DNA from: Adiantum capillus-veneris
Lineage: Eukaryota; Streptophyta; Polypodiopsida; Polypodiales; Pteridaceae
Length of the DNA: 64,000 nt
Direction: 5' to 3'
Assembly (NCBI GenBank): GCA_014529385.2
Contig: CM043971.1
Location: 24,962,769-25,026,768, forward strand
The translations under genes were made by a program, and so were the position numbers. This document shows positions 19,701-30,552 of this stretch, piece by piece (position 1 is the first letter of the stretch; every line of letters starts with the position of its first letter). The notes below the pieces were generated by a model. That model was not told where the DNA came from. It worked only from the letters and a program-made list of their open reading frames with translations, and searched no databases.

Positions 19701-20236
19701 GGAAGTATTATGTGTTGGCATGATTAGTCAGCAGGCATTGTTCGAGTGTTTCATTCGTGACGATTTCTTGTATTTTTGTCACTGTCTTTATGTGTTTCCT
19801 TTTCACAGGCATGCTGTATTGTACGATGCACATGATCCACTCACGGATGAGCACGGATGTATGCGGATCACTCTCGAAAAGAACAAAAGTTTGCATTCAA
19901 GGAATTCACGTTGTTTACCGATTGTCCGTTTTGTCAATCGCTTTTCCATGGTTCTTCCTTGGCATGACACAGTCTTAGCAAGAGCACGAGAAAGATTGTC
20001 CATCAAGCATCGGCATTTCCGTTGTGATTTGCCACAGTTGATAAGTTTAGGTGGAAAAGTCAAGATTCGATCTCATTGTTTGGGTGTGTTTGGTGAACAG
20101 TTTGACTCCGTCACTTTGTTCATCTGCATTGCATGCATAGTCCTTTAGGCCGAATAGTCTTTTTCCAGTCAATCTACATGAAATGGGTTTGTTCATGATT
20201 TTGTGTTGAAAGTGGTTTAAGGAATTTTCCTCCTCG
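19701..20236 (+). other. A1 internal stretch without recognisable pol domain
   Basis: An open frame (19720-20148) has no RT, RNase H or integrase motif that I can see. It lies where RT through integrase would be expected, so A1 has lost or never had those domains. Confidence 0.5.
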
Positions 20237-20461
20237 GAGATTCTTGACGAAGGTGGACCCACGTCCATAGATGCAGCCGCCACAAATCACTGTCGCTTTC
20301 GGCACGGCCCAAAGAAGCAAGCATTGCAGATCTTCATGAAGTTCAAGTATCGCACGACCCACGCATCAGAGTGGGCCGGCGAAGAGTTCTTCCCAGGATT
20401 CCAGACGTTGTTGGCGCTCTCCCTCGACGCCATACAACTCGATACCAGTACCTCACTTTGA
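20237..20461 (+). pseudogene. A1 pol C-terminus, chromodomain-like
   Basis: An uninterrupted 74-codon frame EILDEGGPTS...KKQALQIFMKFKYRTTHASE...WAGEEFF ends at a stop just before the polypurine tract. The ILD start and the (V/M)KFKYR...SEW order resemble the chromodomain at the end of chromovirus integrases (compare VKFKNFPAFDAKW in element C at 34.86 kb). Chromodomains direct integration to marked chromatin. The resemblance is partial. Confidence 0.55.
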
Positions 20462-20472
20462 AAAGGAGGGGA
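20461..20472 (+). promoter_or_regulatory. A1 polypurine tract
   Basis: AAAAGGAGGGGA lies directly before the 3' LTR, as required for plus-strand DNA priming. Confidence 0.8.
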
Positions 20473-21505
20473 TGTCATGTGCACATCTAACCCTATGTGC
20501 ATGTGGACAAGCTACTTCAGGTCCAGGGTTTAGGTCAGCTTAGGAAGTGTTTTGGCACCTTTGTGAGCCTGTGCGCAGGCCGTGCATGTCCAAGCACTTA
20601 AGAGTAGTTGCATATCCTCTGGTTGCACACAACATGATCAACAACATGACAGTCAGTACTCATCGTGAGCATTTTACAGTGCACAGAACCATTTTCCCTA
20701 TTTATCTATTTTTCACTTATTATTTAATAAGTGACTTTGTTGGGAAACTGGGTAGGGCAAATTTGCTAAGTTAGTATATAAGAAACCTAGCGCTAGCGCT
20801 ATCTGGCAGAAGAGGCAACAGAAGTTCCAGCAACTTGCGGTGCACCTTCTCAACAAGACCGGCAGGAGAACTAGCGTTTTCCAGCCAACAAGAAGCAGAT
20901 AGCGTTTTGGTTGCAGATCAACCTAGCGTTTTCTTCAACAGAATCAGCCTAGCGTTTCCAGCAGTACCAGATCAGCCCTGGCGTTAGTAGATAGCAGATC
21001 AAGACCAACGTTTTTGCTACAGTGTCCATGGCGTTTTCCAGATTGCAGACATTGCTAGCGTTTTGCAGTTTTTCGGCGTCAGATCAGCCCATTGCATCAG
21101 CATTCTCAGTTTTCAGCACTTAGACACGGCAAATCTTGTCCCTAGCCTCGCAGATCTCACCTACCCGCAGCAGATCCTCGCCGCACCGTTAGATCAGCCA
21201 ACATTTTCAGTTTCAGCCCGCTGTCCGCAGATCTCAGCATCTGCATTTTCAGCGCATTGTTGTCGCGTCGTCGCCATCCCCGTCCTCGCCGACACAATGA
21301 GCAATTAGCATATTTGCAGATTTCAGCCCTAGCGTTTTCAGATTTCAGCCCATCCTCGTCGTCGTCATTATTGTCCTCGACATCGTCGGCAACTTCATTG
21401 CATCTAGACCATTGTACCAGATTTGTGCAGTCAATAGCTTAGACCTCTCTCGCCATAGAGAGGGGGGCCCTTGGAGAAGGGTTTGAGAACCGTGTGGTGT
21501 CGTAT
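20473..21505 (+). mobile_element. A1 3' LTR (3' end lost)
   Basis: Starts TGTCATGTGCACATC and aligns with the 5' LTR, but has a full set of AGCCCTAGCGTTTT-type repeats (about 20890-21340) that are mostly deleted from the 5' LTR. It stops at the GTGTGGTGTCGTAT phrase, where another LTR start (21506) abuts, so the CT tract and the terminal CA are missing and no target duplication can be read. Confidence 0.8.
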
Positions 21506-21670
21506 TGTCACGTGACACATCCAAACCTATGTGACCAGGGTTCAATTCAGTCAAGTCAGTCTAGAATAGGAAGTGATCTGACACTTTTGTGAGTTTGTTC
21601 GCAGACCGTGATGTCTAGGCACTTAGATTAGAGGCATATCCTCTGGTTGCACACAGCATGACCATCAGAG
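21506..21670 (+). mobile_element. Family A-type LTR 5' fragment
   Basis: TGTCACGTGACACATCC...CTCTGGTTGCACACAGCATG matches the beginning of the solo LTR at 48986. It breaks off after about 165 bp. It was probably inserted into the A1 3' LTR and then truncated. Confidence 0.65.
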
Positions 21671-23147
21671 TCTTACAAGATGGCGAGCGTGTTTTTTCGA
21701 GCAACAAAAAAAACGAGCGAGTCCCTTAATAAAGTTATTTGTGAATTACAAACATTTTCAAAAGTGATAAGGAAAAAGAGACAAAACAAGTGTGATAAGT
21801 GGTCATAGAGTATGATAAAGACAATTCAAGAGATATAGCAAACCACAAATACAGACCAAAAGAGCCTTACACAAAAATCAATGTATATTAAGTCACAAGA
21901 CAATGCATTTTCAAACATTATAGTACACAAGAGCTATAGAGCACAAGATATTGCAAAACAGCCTACCATCCCAAATCATCTCATCGTTGTTTATGGTTGC
22001 ACATAATTTAACTTGAATCACACTCATCATCGATAAACAGATGCCACCTTCAAGGCCTATCTTTCAAGAAATCATCGTATAGTGGGTCCAACATCATGCG
22101 GATCACATCTGCCTATAGTTATATTTGCAATGCACTTCATCCAAACAAAATACACTACATACACTTCAAGAGAACATGGCTGCCATGCTCACAACTTGAA
22201 ATGTCTAGAGGAAAATCAATGTAGTTAACAAGGATCTTGCTAGATCTATCTAAGATTCTCTCTCTTTTCAACCAACTATAAGAACAACACTTCTATTTGT
22301 AGCCAACACCTTTATTTGCTTATTATTGATTACCTGTCAATGGGGTTTCTTTTGACATGTGTGTACTAAAACAATAAATTCTCCTCTCTTTAATGTAACA
22401 CTATCTAGCAAAAGCTACCTTCAGACCCAAAACATCTGATATGAGACCACGAGCATACGCATATGGACTAAGTCTGCATAAAGACACACCTAGACACTCA
22501 AAGCAGCTAAAGACCTTGTTTTCTTTAGGACGTCCTCACCTTTGTCCACATTTAAGTGGCTATCATTCCCCTCATCCACACACAAAGCCACCTCAGGAAC
22601 TATGTGAACAGGGACAAGCTTCAAAGTAGCTTTTTGATTGGCCTTCTTTGGAACTTCATCCATTGAACCCAACTCAGTGTTTGTACTCTCACTCTGATCT
22701 ACATGATTATCAAAATCATCAAAACATGAGGAAATAGACACTAAATTGACTTGACCATTATAAAGAGGATCATCAATCAAGGAAGCCCTTCTCGAGGAAC
22801 CACGATCAGTTGCTAGACTACATAATTAAATGCCCTCATTGTTACAGAATTTGATTTTTATGTGTGTGAGAGATACACTTTCATTTGGCAAATAACGTGA
22901 ATGCATTTATATGAATGTATTAAACTTGAGAGAAACTGGATTACATTTGGAGAAGTCGGATAGTACAAAAGCATCTTAATTTATTTTAATACAAAAGTGG
23001 TCCAGTTTACCAAGGAGCCGATTTTGTTTTAAAAAAAAAAAAGTCTACCATAGTACTGCGCGGATCCGTCGATGGTGGCGGTGGCGCCGTCTCGTGCTAG
23101 AACCCGTCCGCGCCGGTGCGGAATGGTTTGGACTAGTTTCACCAAGG
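21671..23147. other. Unassigned AT-rich DNA
   Basis: No recognised gene. A 96-codon acidic open frame on the minus strand (22490-22780, rich in Asp, Glu and Lys) could be a remnant of a retroelement linker but has no diagnostic motif. A poly(A) run at 23030-23041 precedes a GC-richer stretch leading to element C. Confidence 0.4.
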
Positions 23148-23152
23148 GTAGA
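23148..23152 (+). repeat. Element C target-site duplication, left copy
   Basis: GTAGA, repeated at 36167-36171 immediately after the 3' LTR. Confidence 0.85.
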
Positions 23153-23783
23153 TGTCACAAAGTGATGACGTGGCAGACAACAAAAACCCTAATTTTTGGC
23201 TGAAACCCTAAAATTCCTGCAAGCCCTAAAATCTGCTAGAAACCCTAATTTGCAGCAAACCCTAATTTTTGGCTGATACCCTAATTCCAGAAAACCCTAA
23301 ATTGCCGGGGAGATGCCACGTGGCAGATGGTACGGATTTCCGTGAATTACAGCCAGCAGTACGGCAGTCCCGAAAATTGCGCTGGCTGTTTTTGCTTTTC
23401 TCTACGCTGGGCCAAGAGAGAGAAAAAGTTGATTGCTTTTATTTTTACTCTCATTGAGAGAGAGAAAAATTGCTTTTGCTTTCAAGCTTTTGGGGCTTTG
23501 CTTTTGGGCATCCCTTGTAATTTTAAATAAGTGGTTTGGGCATTCACTTCTGAGAGCATCTGGACGCAGAGTCTGAGAGTGAAACCCTAACCGCTCTTGT
23601 ACTTTGACATTGATTAATACATAAAGAAATACCGAAAGGGGCGTCAGTCTTTGGGACCAATATCTCTAGGCACGGAACTCCGCCGGGCCAGTGTAAATCT
23701 ATTGTGATCTGTGAATTGTTTTGAAGTGGTTATTTGGTGCTGTCGCGATTGATTCTTGACTTGGAGTGTCCAAGTCTGTTATA
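23153..23783 (+). mobile_element. Element C 5' LTR (631 bp)
   Basis: Begins TGTCACAAAGTGATGACG and ends GTCTGTTATA (CA mutated to TA; the 3' LTR keeps ACA). Its first 170 bp hold five AAACCCTA telo-box motifs plus two variants, and a sixth lies near 23583. The two LTRs differ by scattered substitutions and GA-tract length, indicating an old insertion. Confidence 0.9.
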
Positions 23784-23784
23784 G

Positions 23785-23796
23785 TGGTATCAGAGC
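23785..23796 (+). promoter_or_regulatory. Element C primer-binding site
   Basis: TGGTATCAGAGC, one base after the LTR. Confidence 0.9.
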
Positions 23797-23853
23797 ACGG
23801 CCGATTTCTCTTCTACGGGAAATCCGATCCCCAATTTTTTTTCCGTGGCACCT

Positions 23854-25163
23854 ATGGCTTCACGCAAGGATCAATCGACTCCCTCTGCATCTGGAGATGC
23901 GGGCTGGGATCACAACGAAGATTCAGGCAGAGAGTATGGCCCGCCTCGGCCTACTTAGGCGGAGAGACAAGAGATGGAACTTCGTCAATTGATCGGCGAT
24001 GCAACGAAGATGATGCTCAATTTTGCGAAGGATCCCAAATTTGCAAAATATATGAGCGAGACTTCTTTTCAGGAAGTGCATGAGCAGTGGCAGAAAACCA
24101 CTACACCACCCCCGAAATCTACTCTCAAGAAACCTTCTGATCCCAAACAATTTTCAGAGAAGGAACTAGAAGAGGTGGTTGATGCATGGATTGCTCAACT
24201 TTTTGGCACACAGAAGAAAGCCAAAAAGCATGGCAAAAAGCAAAAGAAAAGCACTGACTTTCCAGGTTATTTGGGTCATCAGTCGACTTTTGACAAAGCA
24301 AAGAAACAGAAGAAGCGTGTTCGATTTGAAGGAGTACCCAGTTCTTCTTCTTCTTCTTCTGACAGTTCTTCTAGCTCTTCAGATTCGAGCGAAGAAGACA
24401 GGAAAGGTAAAAAGTGAAGCAAGAAACAAAGCTTCAGAAAGGGCAAGAAAAAGCCAAAGAAGGCTAAATCTCGCCCCGAGCCTGATAGTTCTACTGAGGA
24501 CTCGTCTACAGACAACTCCGATTCTGATGATGGAAACTTCTATGCGAACAAGAAGAATTTTTACAAAGCCAACCAATATGACTTTCTGGAAGATAAAAGC
24601 AAGAAAGTCCGAGAGTTTAAGGAAGGTGGCCAGTCAATTAAATTTGACACTTTCTCAGGATACTCAGATGCTTCGAAGGCTTTGTCTTTTATACAGCAGT
24701 TTGACATCGCTTTCGCGGGAGGACGCTACTCAGAGCACTCCAAGATTCAGAGAGCCGCCTCTTGCTTGATAGGAAATGCTCGCACTTGGTGGTCCACTCT
24801 TCTCTTAAACAAGACTGCGCCAGTTAAATGGCTGAAATTTAAGAAGTTTTTTTTCTTCTTGGTTGATGCAAGAGTATGAACGAGATATACGAGCTGCTTG
24901 GAACCATCTTCGGATGACCAAGAAAGATACAATCAATGCTTATTGTGAAAGATTCTGGAGCTCTTTTCTACCCGCCTCTTCATTTAAGAAGATCTTGTTC
25001 AGAGAACAGATTGAGCGGTTCACCTTGGGTCTACCTACAGAGATCCGAGATCGCTGCTTGGAACAGAAGTCAGTAGCTTCTATTCGATGAGTCATGCGAA
25101 GCGGGGCTTTGCCATTCACTCTGCCAGTCTTGACCTACCCCACAGATGAGGCCATGACACAAC
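23854..25163 (+). pseudogene. Element C gag, N-terminal part
   Basis: ATG at 23854 opens MASRKDQSTPSASGDAGW, with a stop (TAG) at 23956. The frame continues with MELRQLIGDATKMM, a Lys-rich region and an acidic serine run (SSSSSSSDSSSSSSDSSEE, about 24339-24400), a second stop, then the capsid domain: IKFDTFSGYSDASKALSFIQ, QRAASCLIGNARTWWSTLL. Frameshifts follow a run of T near 24850. LINE B interrupts the gene at 25164-25178. The rest of gag, including the zinc knuckle, is at 31943-32187. Confidence 0.85.
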
Positions 25164-25178
25164 GAGCTGAACAGACTT
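25164..25178 (+). repeat. LINE B target-site duplication, left copy
   Basis: GAGCTGAACAGACTT, repeated exactly at 31928-31942. Confidence 0.9.
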
Positions 25179-25318
25179 TTTTTTCCAGAAAAAGATCCTT
25201 CTATTAGTTAATGAAAACTACCCATAGGGCTACATCCACCTCTACAAGAGAGGGCTACAACAAGAGTGATGGGGAGACTCTCCCAATGAAAAAACAGCAT
25301 ATATACAATGAGGCTAAA

Positions 25319-26923
25319 TCAAGAGATGGGAGGAGGGAAGAGCCACACAGGTGGACAGTAGTGCCATATGAGCATCCCCTCGACTATGGTGTAGAAAGGC
25401 CCAGGGCGCCAGAGTCGAAGGAAAGCCTCGCGGCGCTCCCGCATGCGGTCGGAGCTACCCTGTAGTCCCTCAAGCTGTCCTCTGAGAGTATGGATCAACT
25501 CTAGCCAAAAGTCTCGCACAGTCTCTGCTGGTGGTACAGAGCAAGCCTCAAAGATGCGAAAACAACGGGCCCGCCAGATGAACCAAAGAGTCAGGCCATT
25601 GATGAGCTCCCAACACTCCTCTCTCTCACTGCACCACTCCAGTGGAGTCAGCTCTGTAGCAGGCTGAAGTGTAGGTCGCCCCCCCTGCATCACTATCATC
25701 CTGCTGGTGGAAGATAGCTCAAACTGTAGTGCTGGGCCCGTGAGGGTGGACCAAGCTGCTGCCCCCCAAGTGTACTGTCGAGCCGTGGAAAGAGTAGGCA
25801 TCAGCCGAAGAACTCGTAGCCACACCTGCTGGGCCGAGGAACAGTCCCAAAGACAGTGACGCTGACTCTCCACCAACTGGTCACAGGCTGCACATGCGGC
25901 CGAGAGACCACTATGTACAAGCCAGCTCCCTACTGCTGTGGCTCTGTGTGCAACTAGCCACTGAAACAAAGTGACGCGCCTCGGCTGTCTGGAGTCCCAC
26001 AGCCTCTGCCAAAAGGCTGCCAAAAAATCAACTGTGAGGCCCTCCTCTTGCCAATGACGTGCTGCAGCGGGGCGGGCCTCTCTCTGTGCTGCAAGTGTAT
26101 GGCGTCCAAGCCGAACAATGTACTGAAAGAAGGGGACTCTTGGGCGGTCTGCAGAAGAGAAGGGGTCCCTTTATAGCCACTCACCAGGATCCCACTGTAC
26201 ACGTGCTAGTGGACAACACTCCCACGCACATAGCCTCCAGTGTCCAGTCGCAAGAGCTGCTGGGTCAGGGTCGATGACGCAAGTCCTCCCACAAATGCCC
26301 ACAACTAGGATCCTCTGGAAACAACACTCCGCCACCTGCGGGGCCTCTACTGCAACTCGCTGTAAGCGTCCCCCACCCTGGGGCTCGAAGAACAGGGCTG
26401 GGACAGTCTCTGAGCAGGCTCTGACTGAAATGAGAACCTCCAGTCGTGTGAAGGCTCCCATCCATCGGGGTGCTACTGGCTCGAGAGGCGTGAGCGACTC
26501 AGTTGGAACTGACTCTGAGATGTCCTGACACATGCTCTTCACCCCTCTCATGCCCTGCAGCTGGAAACTCTGCACCTCCTCTGACAAACCTGTGAACTCT
26601 AGCCAGTCACCTAGAGAGCGTGCTGGTCCTGCTGCCATGGGACCCCAAGAAACATGAGGCCGACTCCCAACCAAGTGGCCTCTCTGAGTGCTAACCATGG
26701 GGTTCCAGACGAGGGGCTGTCGAAGGCGCTCCTCCAAGCACGTCGGCTGTCTCTGCTCTAGGCCGCGCCGTAAGAGCTCCCAAGATCGAAGCAAACTCAC
26801 AGCGAAGCGGTCCTCCAGTCTCCTGCTCAAACCAACTCGGCGCATCTCTGTAAAGATCCATCTGGTCGAAGGTTGCCAAGGGCCTCCTGACTGAGGCACC
26901 CTGGCACGAAGCCTCTGCAGCAA
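25319..26923 (-). pseudogene. LINE B ORF2 C-terminal part with zf-RVT
   Basis: Two open pieces: 26171-26923 (RLRARVPQSGGPWQPSTRWI, then ELLRRGLEQRQPT and onward) and 25319-26023 (AFWQRLWDSRQPRRVTLFQW, CAACDQLVESQRHCLWDC, LWFIWRARCFRIFE). They form the post-RT region and the zf-RVT domain, collinear with LINE A 10256-11620. A frame change lies between them near 26030-26170, and another separates them from the RT near 27026. Confidence 0.85.
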
Positions 26924-27025
26924 GAACTCCTTCCAGGGCTCCTCGCCTGGAAGAAGTCCTCTGACGACGAACTTCCCAAGAAGGGCTCTGCTCTGCTGTG
27001 CTGGATCAATGATCCCAAGCCCTCC

Positions 27026-29100
27026 CTAAGAACAAGGAAGTGTGATGACCGACCAAGCCACCTTGGCTCGGGCAATTTGAGTGTCACGACCTGACCAAAG
27101 GAAGTTCCTGATCAGCCTCTCAACCTGGCTGATACAAGAACTCGAGAAGATCCAGCAAGAAGTGATGTGCCACATAGTCACCAACAGCACCTGATTGGCA
27201 ACTACTACCCTGCCAGCCAGCGAAAGTCGTGCTGAGCTCCAATGTAGAAGCTTTCTCCTGATGGACAGGAGAAGAGGAGCAATCTGCTGCTTGGGGGACA
27301 AGTCCAAGCCAACCTGACAACCCAAGTATCGAACTGCAGTCCCTGGGGGGATCCACCTGAAACCCTTTCCTGGCATCCAATCTGGCATAGGAGCACTGCC
27401 AACCGAGAAAGCCACTGTCTTTCTCCAGTTGATCAGTGCGCCCGATGCACAGCAGAAGGTCTCCAAAGCCTGCTCACATCTGTGTAGATTGGCCTCCTGG
27501 CCCTCTAAGTACAAGGCTGAGTCGTCGGCAAACTCAGCGTCCAGAAGCTCATCTCCCCGTATAGGGAGTGCTAAGCCCCTCAAACCAACGTGCTGTGACA
27601 CCAAAAATCTGCTCATCGCCTTTGCATAGAACAGAAAGAGGAAGGGGGCAAGAGGACAACCCTGTCTGACCGAACGTGTGAGCATGAAACGCTCACCTCT
27701 ACCTCCTGCCAAGAGCACCTGACTGTGAGCCTGTCTGTACAAAGTTGACACCCCTCTGATCCAAGCATCTGAGAAGCCCATCCTACATAAGGTGCCCTCT
27801 AGAAAGTCCCAGTCAACTCTGTCATAGGCCTTCTCAAAATCGAGAAGAAGAATCACAAGCTCCTCCCCACGGAGCCGTGCCAGGGCAGAAGCCTCCCAGA
27901 AAGTGAAGATGTTGTCAAGGATACTGCGTTCCTTGACAAAACCTGTCCAAGTCCCATGTATAAGGCTCTCCAAAAGTGGCTGAATCCTCAAACTCAGAGC
28001 CTTGGCAAGGATTTTGTAGGTTGAGTTGAGGATGGTAATGGGGCGCCACTGTCGAATCTCATCCAAGGAGCCACTCTCCTTTGGAATGAGGTATATCAGG
28101 CCCTCACTCATGCTATCAGGCATCACTCCTGTGTGCAAAATGTATTGAAAGGCACTACAAAGATCTGGGCCAAGCAGGTCCCAGTACTCCAAGAAAAAAC
28201 TGGGAGTCAGCCCATCCTCACTTGGACAGCTACCACGAGGAAGGGCCCTAAGAGCCGTGTGCAGCTCCTCAAGCTGAAGTGGCACCTCAAGCCTCTGGCG
28301 CATCTCCTCAGTCACAAGACTAGGCATCTGTGCCCAAACTTGCTCCCTGCATGCATCCTGCCGCTCTGACTGGGGCTCAGCCGACAGTAACTCACGGTAA
28401 AAGTCAGTAGCAACTGCACGCATATCCTCGGGCTCACAAACGACTGACCCATCGGGTCTCCTCAGCTGATTGACCTTGGCATGCGAGTGCCGAGGTCCCA
28501 CTGTCTCGAAAAAAACACCTGTCACTCTGTCACCCACCTGAGTCCACTGAGATGCCTGTCGGTGAAAGGCAAACTCATGGCGTCTCGCCTCTGTGCAAGC
28601 AAGCTCCTGTCTAGCGTGTTGTAACTGCTCCTCCAACCATGGACAGTCTGGATGCTGCTCCTGCATCCTCTGTAGTGAAGCAATGCCTCGTCTGAGACGC
28701 TGCTCCTCCTCTCTCGCTGCTGCTCGACGAGCCAGAGACTCCTGGAGAAAAAAGTGGCTAAGCTGAGCTAGGCCTGAGGCCACTTTGTCTGCAGGAAGAG
28801 CCTGGCTGTCCATGCCCTCTGTCCAGAGAGCCTCTACCCTCTCTCTGAGTGCTGAGTCCAACAAGACCCGCTCTGGGATGCGAAGCATCGTGCTCCCGCT
28901 CCTCTGCCTGTCTGCCACTGTGAGGATCACTGGTGCATGGTCCGAGAAGGATGTCCCTGCCAGGATGCCCACTGATCCCCCCAAGTCACTGAAGTGGTCA
29001 CTAGTGTAGAAGCGATCTATCTGCGATAGATTCTCTCCTCCCACTCTGCGGTCCGATCTAGAGAAGGCAAGACTCTCTGAAGGCCTCACAAAACCAGAGT
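27026..29100 (-). pseudogene. LINE B ORF2 endonuclease end and reverse transcriptase
   Basis: A 687-codon open frame (29089 down to 27026) runs from the end of the endonuclease (FSRSDRRVGGENLSQIDRFY, SFSDHAPVILTV) through the complete RT palm: PITILNSTYKILAKALSLRI, motif A LLDFEKAYDRVDWDFL, motif B RQGCPLAPFLFLFY, box EFADDSALYLEG. Unlike LINE A, the endonuclease-to-RT connection is open here. The frame is lost near 27026 in the sequence after ITLPCS, where LINE A reads SQGGLGIIDPAQQ. It is catalytic for target-primed reverse transcription if expressed, but this copy is truncated on both sides. Confidence 0.9.
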
Positions 29101-29671
29101 GCTACCATGAATCCGAGACCCTCAAAGTCAAGCACAACCTCTCCCACGCTGCTAACTCGACTCCATGCACAGTAGCATGGCTGCCTCCAATCCTGTCAGA
29201 AGGGTCCTCCAACATGTTGAAGTCCCCTCCTACACACCAATGGTCAGCCTGTGGCAAAGAATCAACAATCAGTGACCAAAACTCTGCACGAGCACTCGCC
29301 ACATTGGGCGCATAGATGTTCAGGAAGCCCACAAGGCCTTCCCGAACTTGCATAGTGATCCACTAAGCCCTGCGTGGCACAATAATCCCTCTGCCCACAA
29401 TGGCCTACTGCAATGTGTCCGCAATAGTCATACATACCCCACCCTGGATGCCTCCAGGTCCTAAAGCAGCTGACCAAAAGGTGTCATATCGTCCACGCAA
29501 AATCTGACCACAACGTCGAATGCGGCTCTCAGACAAATGGTGCTCCTGAAGCATAAGGAGGTCAATCTCTCCTCCCACAAGGCAACGCTGAAGCTCCTGA
29601 CGCAAGGGGCCCTTCTGTCGCTGAAACTGGGGCCCACCTAGTCCCTGTATGTTCCATGAGACGATCCTCAT
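29101..29671 (-). pseudogene. LINE B ORF2 endonuclease N-terminus
   Basis: Starts MRIVSWNIQGLGGPQFQRQK at 29671 and continues EIDLLMLQEHHLSESRIR (E of the QEH motif) and GGVCMTIADTLQ before a stop at 29405. A second open piece, 29102-29353, carries NIYAPNVASARAEFWS and VGGDFNMLEDPSDR (intact GDFN) to a stop after VSDSW. The domain is of the AP-endonuclease type used by plant L1-like LINEs. Two nonsense codons break it. Confidence 0.85.
29668..29671 (-). promoter_or_regulatory. ORF1 stop / ORF2 start overlap (ATGA), LINE B
   Basis: The ORF1 frame ends LSRSP then TGA (29670-29668), while ORF2 begins ATG at 29671-29669: a four-base ATGA overlap in different frames. Confidence 0.8.
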
Positions 29672-30514
29672 GGGGAGCGAGAGAGAACAGATGCTGCCGC
29701 AGCAGCAAGACGGGATATCTTCGAGGCTGGCTTGGATGGGGAGTAATCCGCATCCGAGCGTCCTCTAGATAGGCGCGACTGCAGTGAGTGCCTAGCCCAC
29801 GCCCAAGCAGAGCGAGCCGTGCTTAAAGCAACCTCCTCGGACCAGGAATTCTCATGAATGTATACATAGCAAGGAAAACACTGCGTATCAGCAAAAAAGT
29901 ACACCATAATGTGTCTACATCCTGCTGAGTCTAGGGGCATCACCGCGAACTTGGCCAGTGGCCACAAAGTTTGCAGCAAATCTGTAACTCCAAGTTCTCC
30001 CATGTGGTGAGAGAACTCTAGAACCTGTGTATGCAACCATCCCATCATTGAGTCGAGGGACCACTCTGCCTTGGTCCTACCACAGAGGGGGAAAGAGAAA
30101 CCAACTGCTGAGTCCAAGGCCTCTGTTCCCCTAGCGGCGAGGAACAAAGCGTGGACCTTGAAGCAGGCTGCCTCATGGTCTGCTGCGGAATCGTCGAGGA
30201 AGCGAGTGAACCCGTAATCGAAGAGATCCCAGCGGCGCTGGAGGTCAATGCTCGTCAGACCACGGGGGATAGCTGCAAGGGGAGAAGTCTGAATCTGTAA
30301 CGGGAGTCGCAAGAAGGGCAGACCCTGTCTAGCTAGGCGACTCGTGGCAAAGGTGCTGCCAAGAGATCTCCTAGCCGCCGGCGAGGGACCTGTCTCCCGA
30401 GTCGACTGCGGAAAAGGAGCAGGAGGGGGGGGGAGAAGGGGCAGGGGGGGCGGAGGGGAAGAGAAGCGGGGAGGGGCGGCAAAGGTAGGGGGGGGAGTGG
30501 ACGGGAGCAAAGGG

Positions 30515-30515
<1 letters not shown>

Positions 30516-30551
<36 letters not shown>
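30516..30551. repeat. G homopolymer, 36 bp
   Basis: A pure G run inside the Pro-coding linker of LINE B ORF1 (polyproline on the coding strand). LINE A has only short G runs there, so this run expanded after the two copies diverged, or its length is a sequencing artefact. Confidence 0.85.

Positions 30552-30552
<1 letters not shown>

Noticed and set aside
21257-21554. Open frames in the 3' LTR of A1
   Set aside because: Made of LTR minisatellite and the leader phrase; no coding evidence.
22490-22780. 96-codon acidic frame, possible gene
   Set aside because: No domain, no splice context, AT-rich surroundings; kept only as a remark in the unassigned entry.
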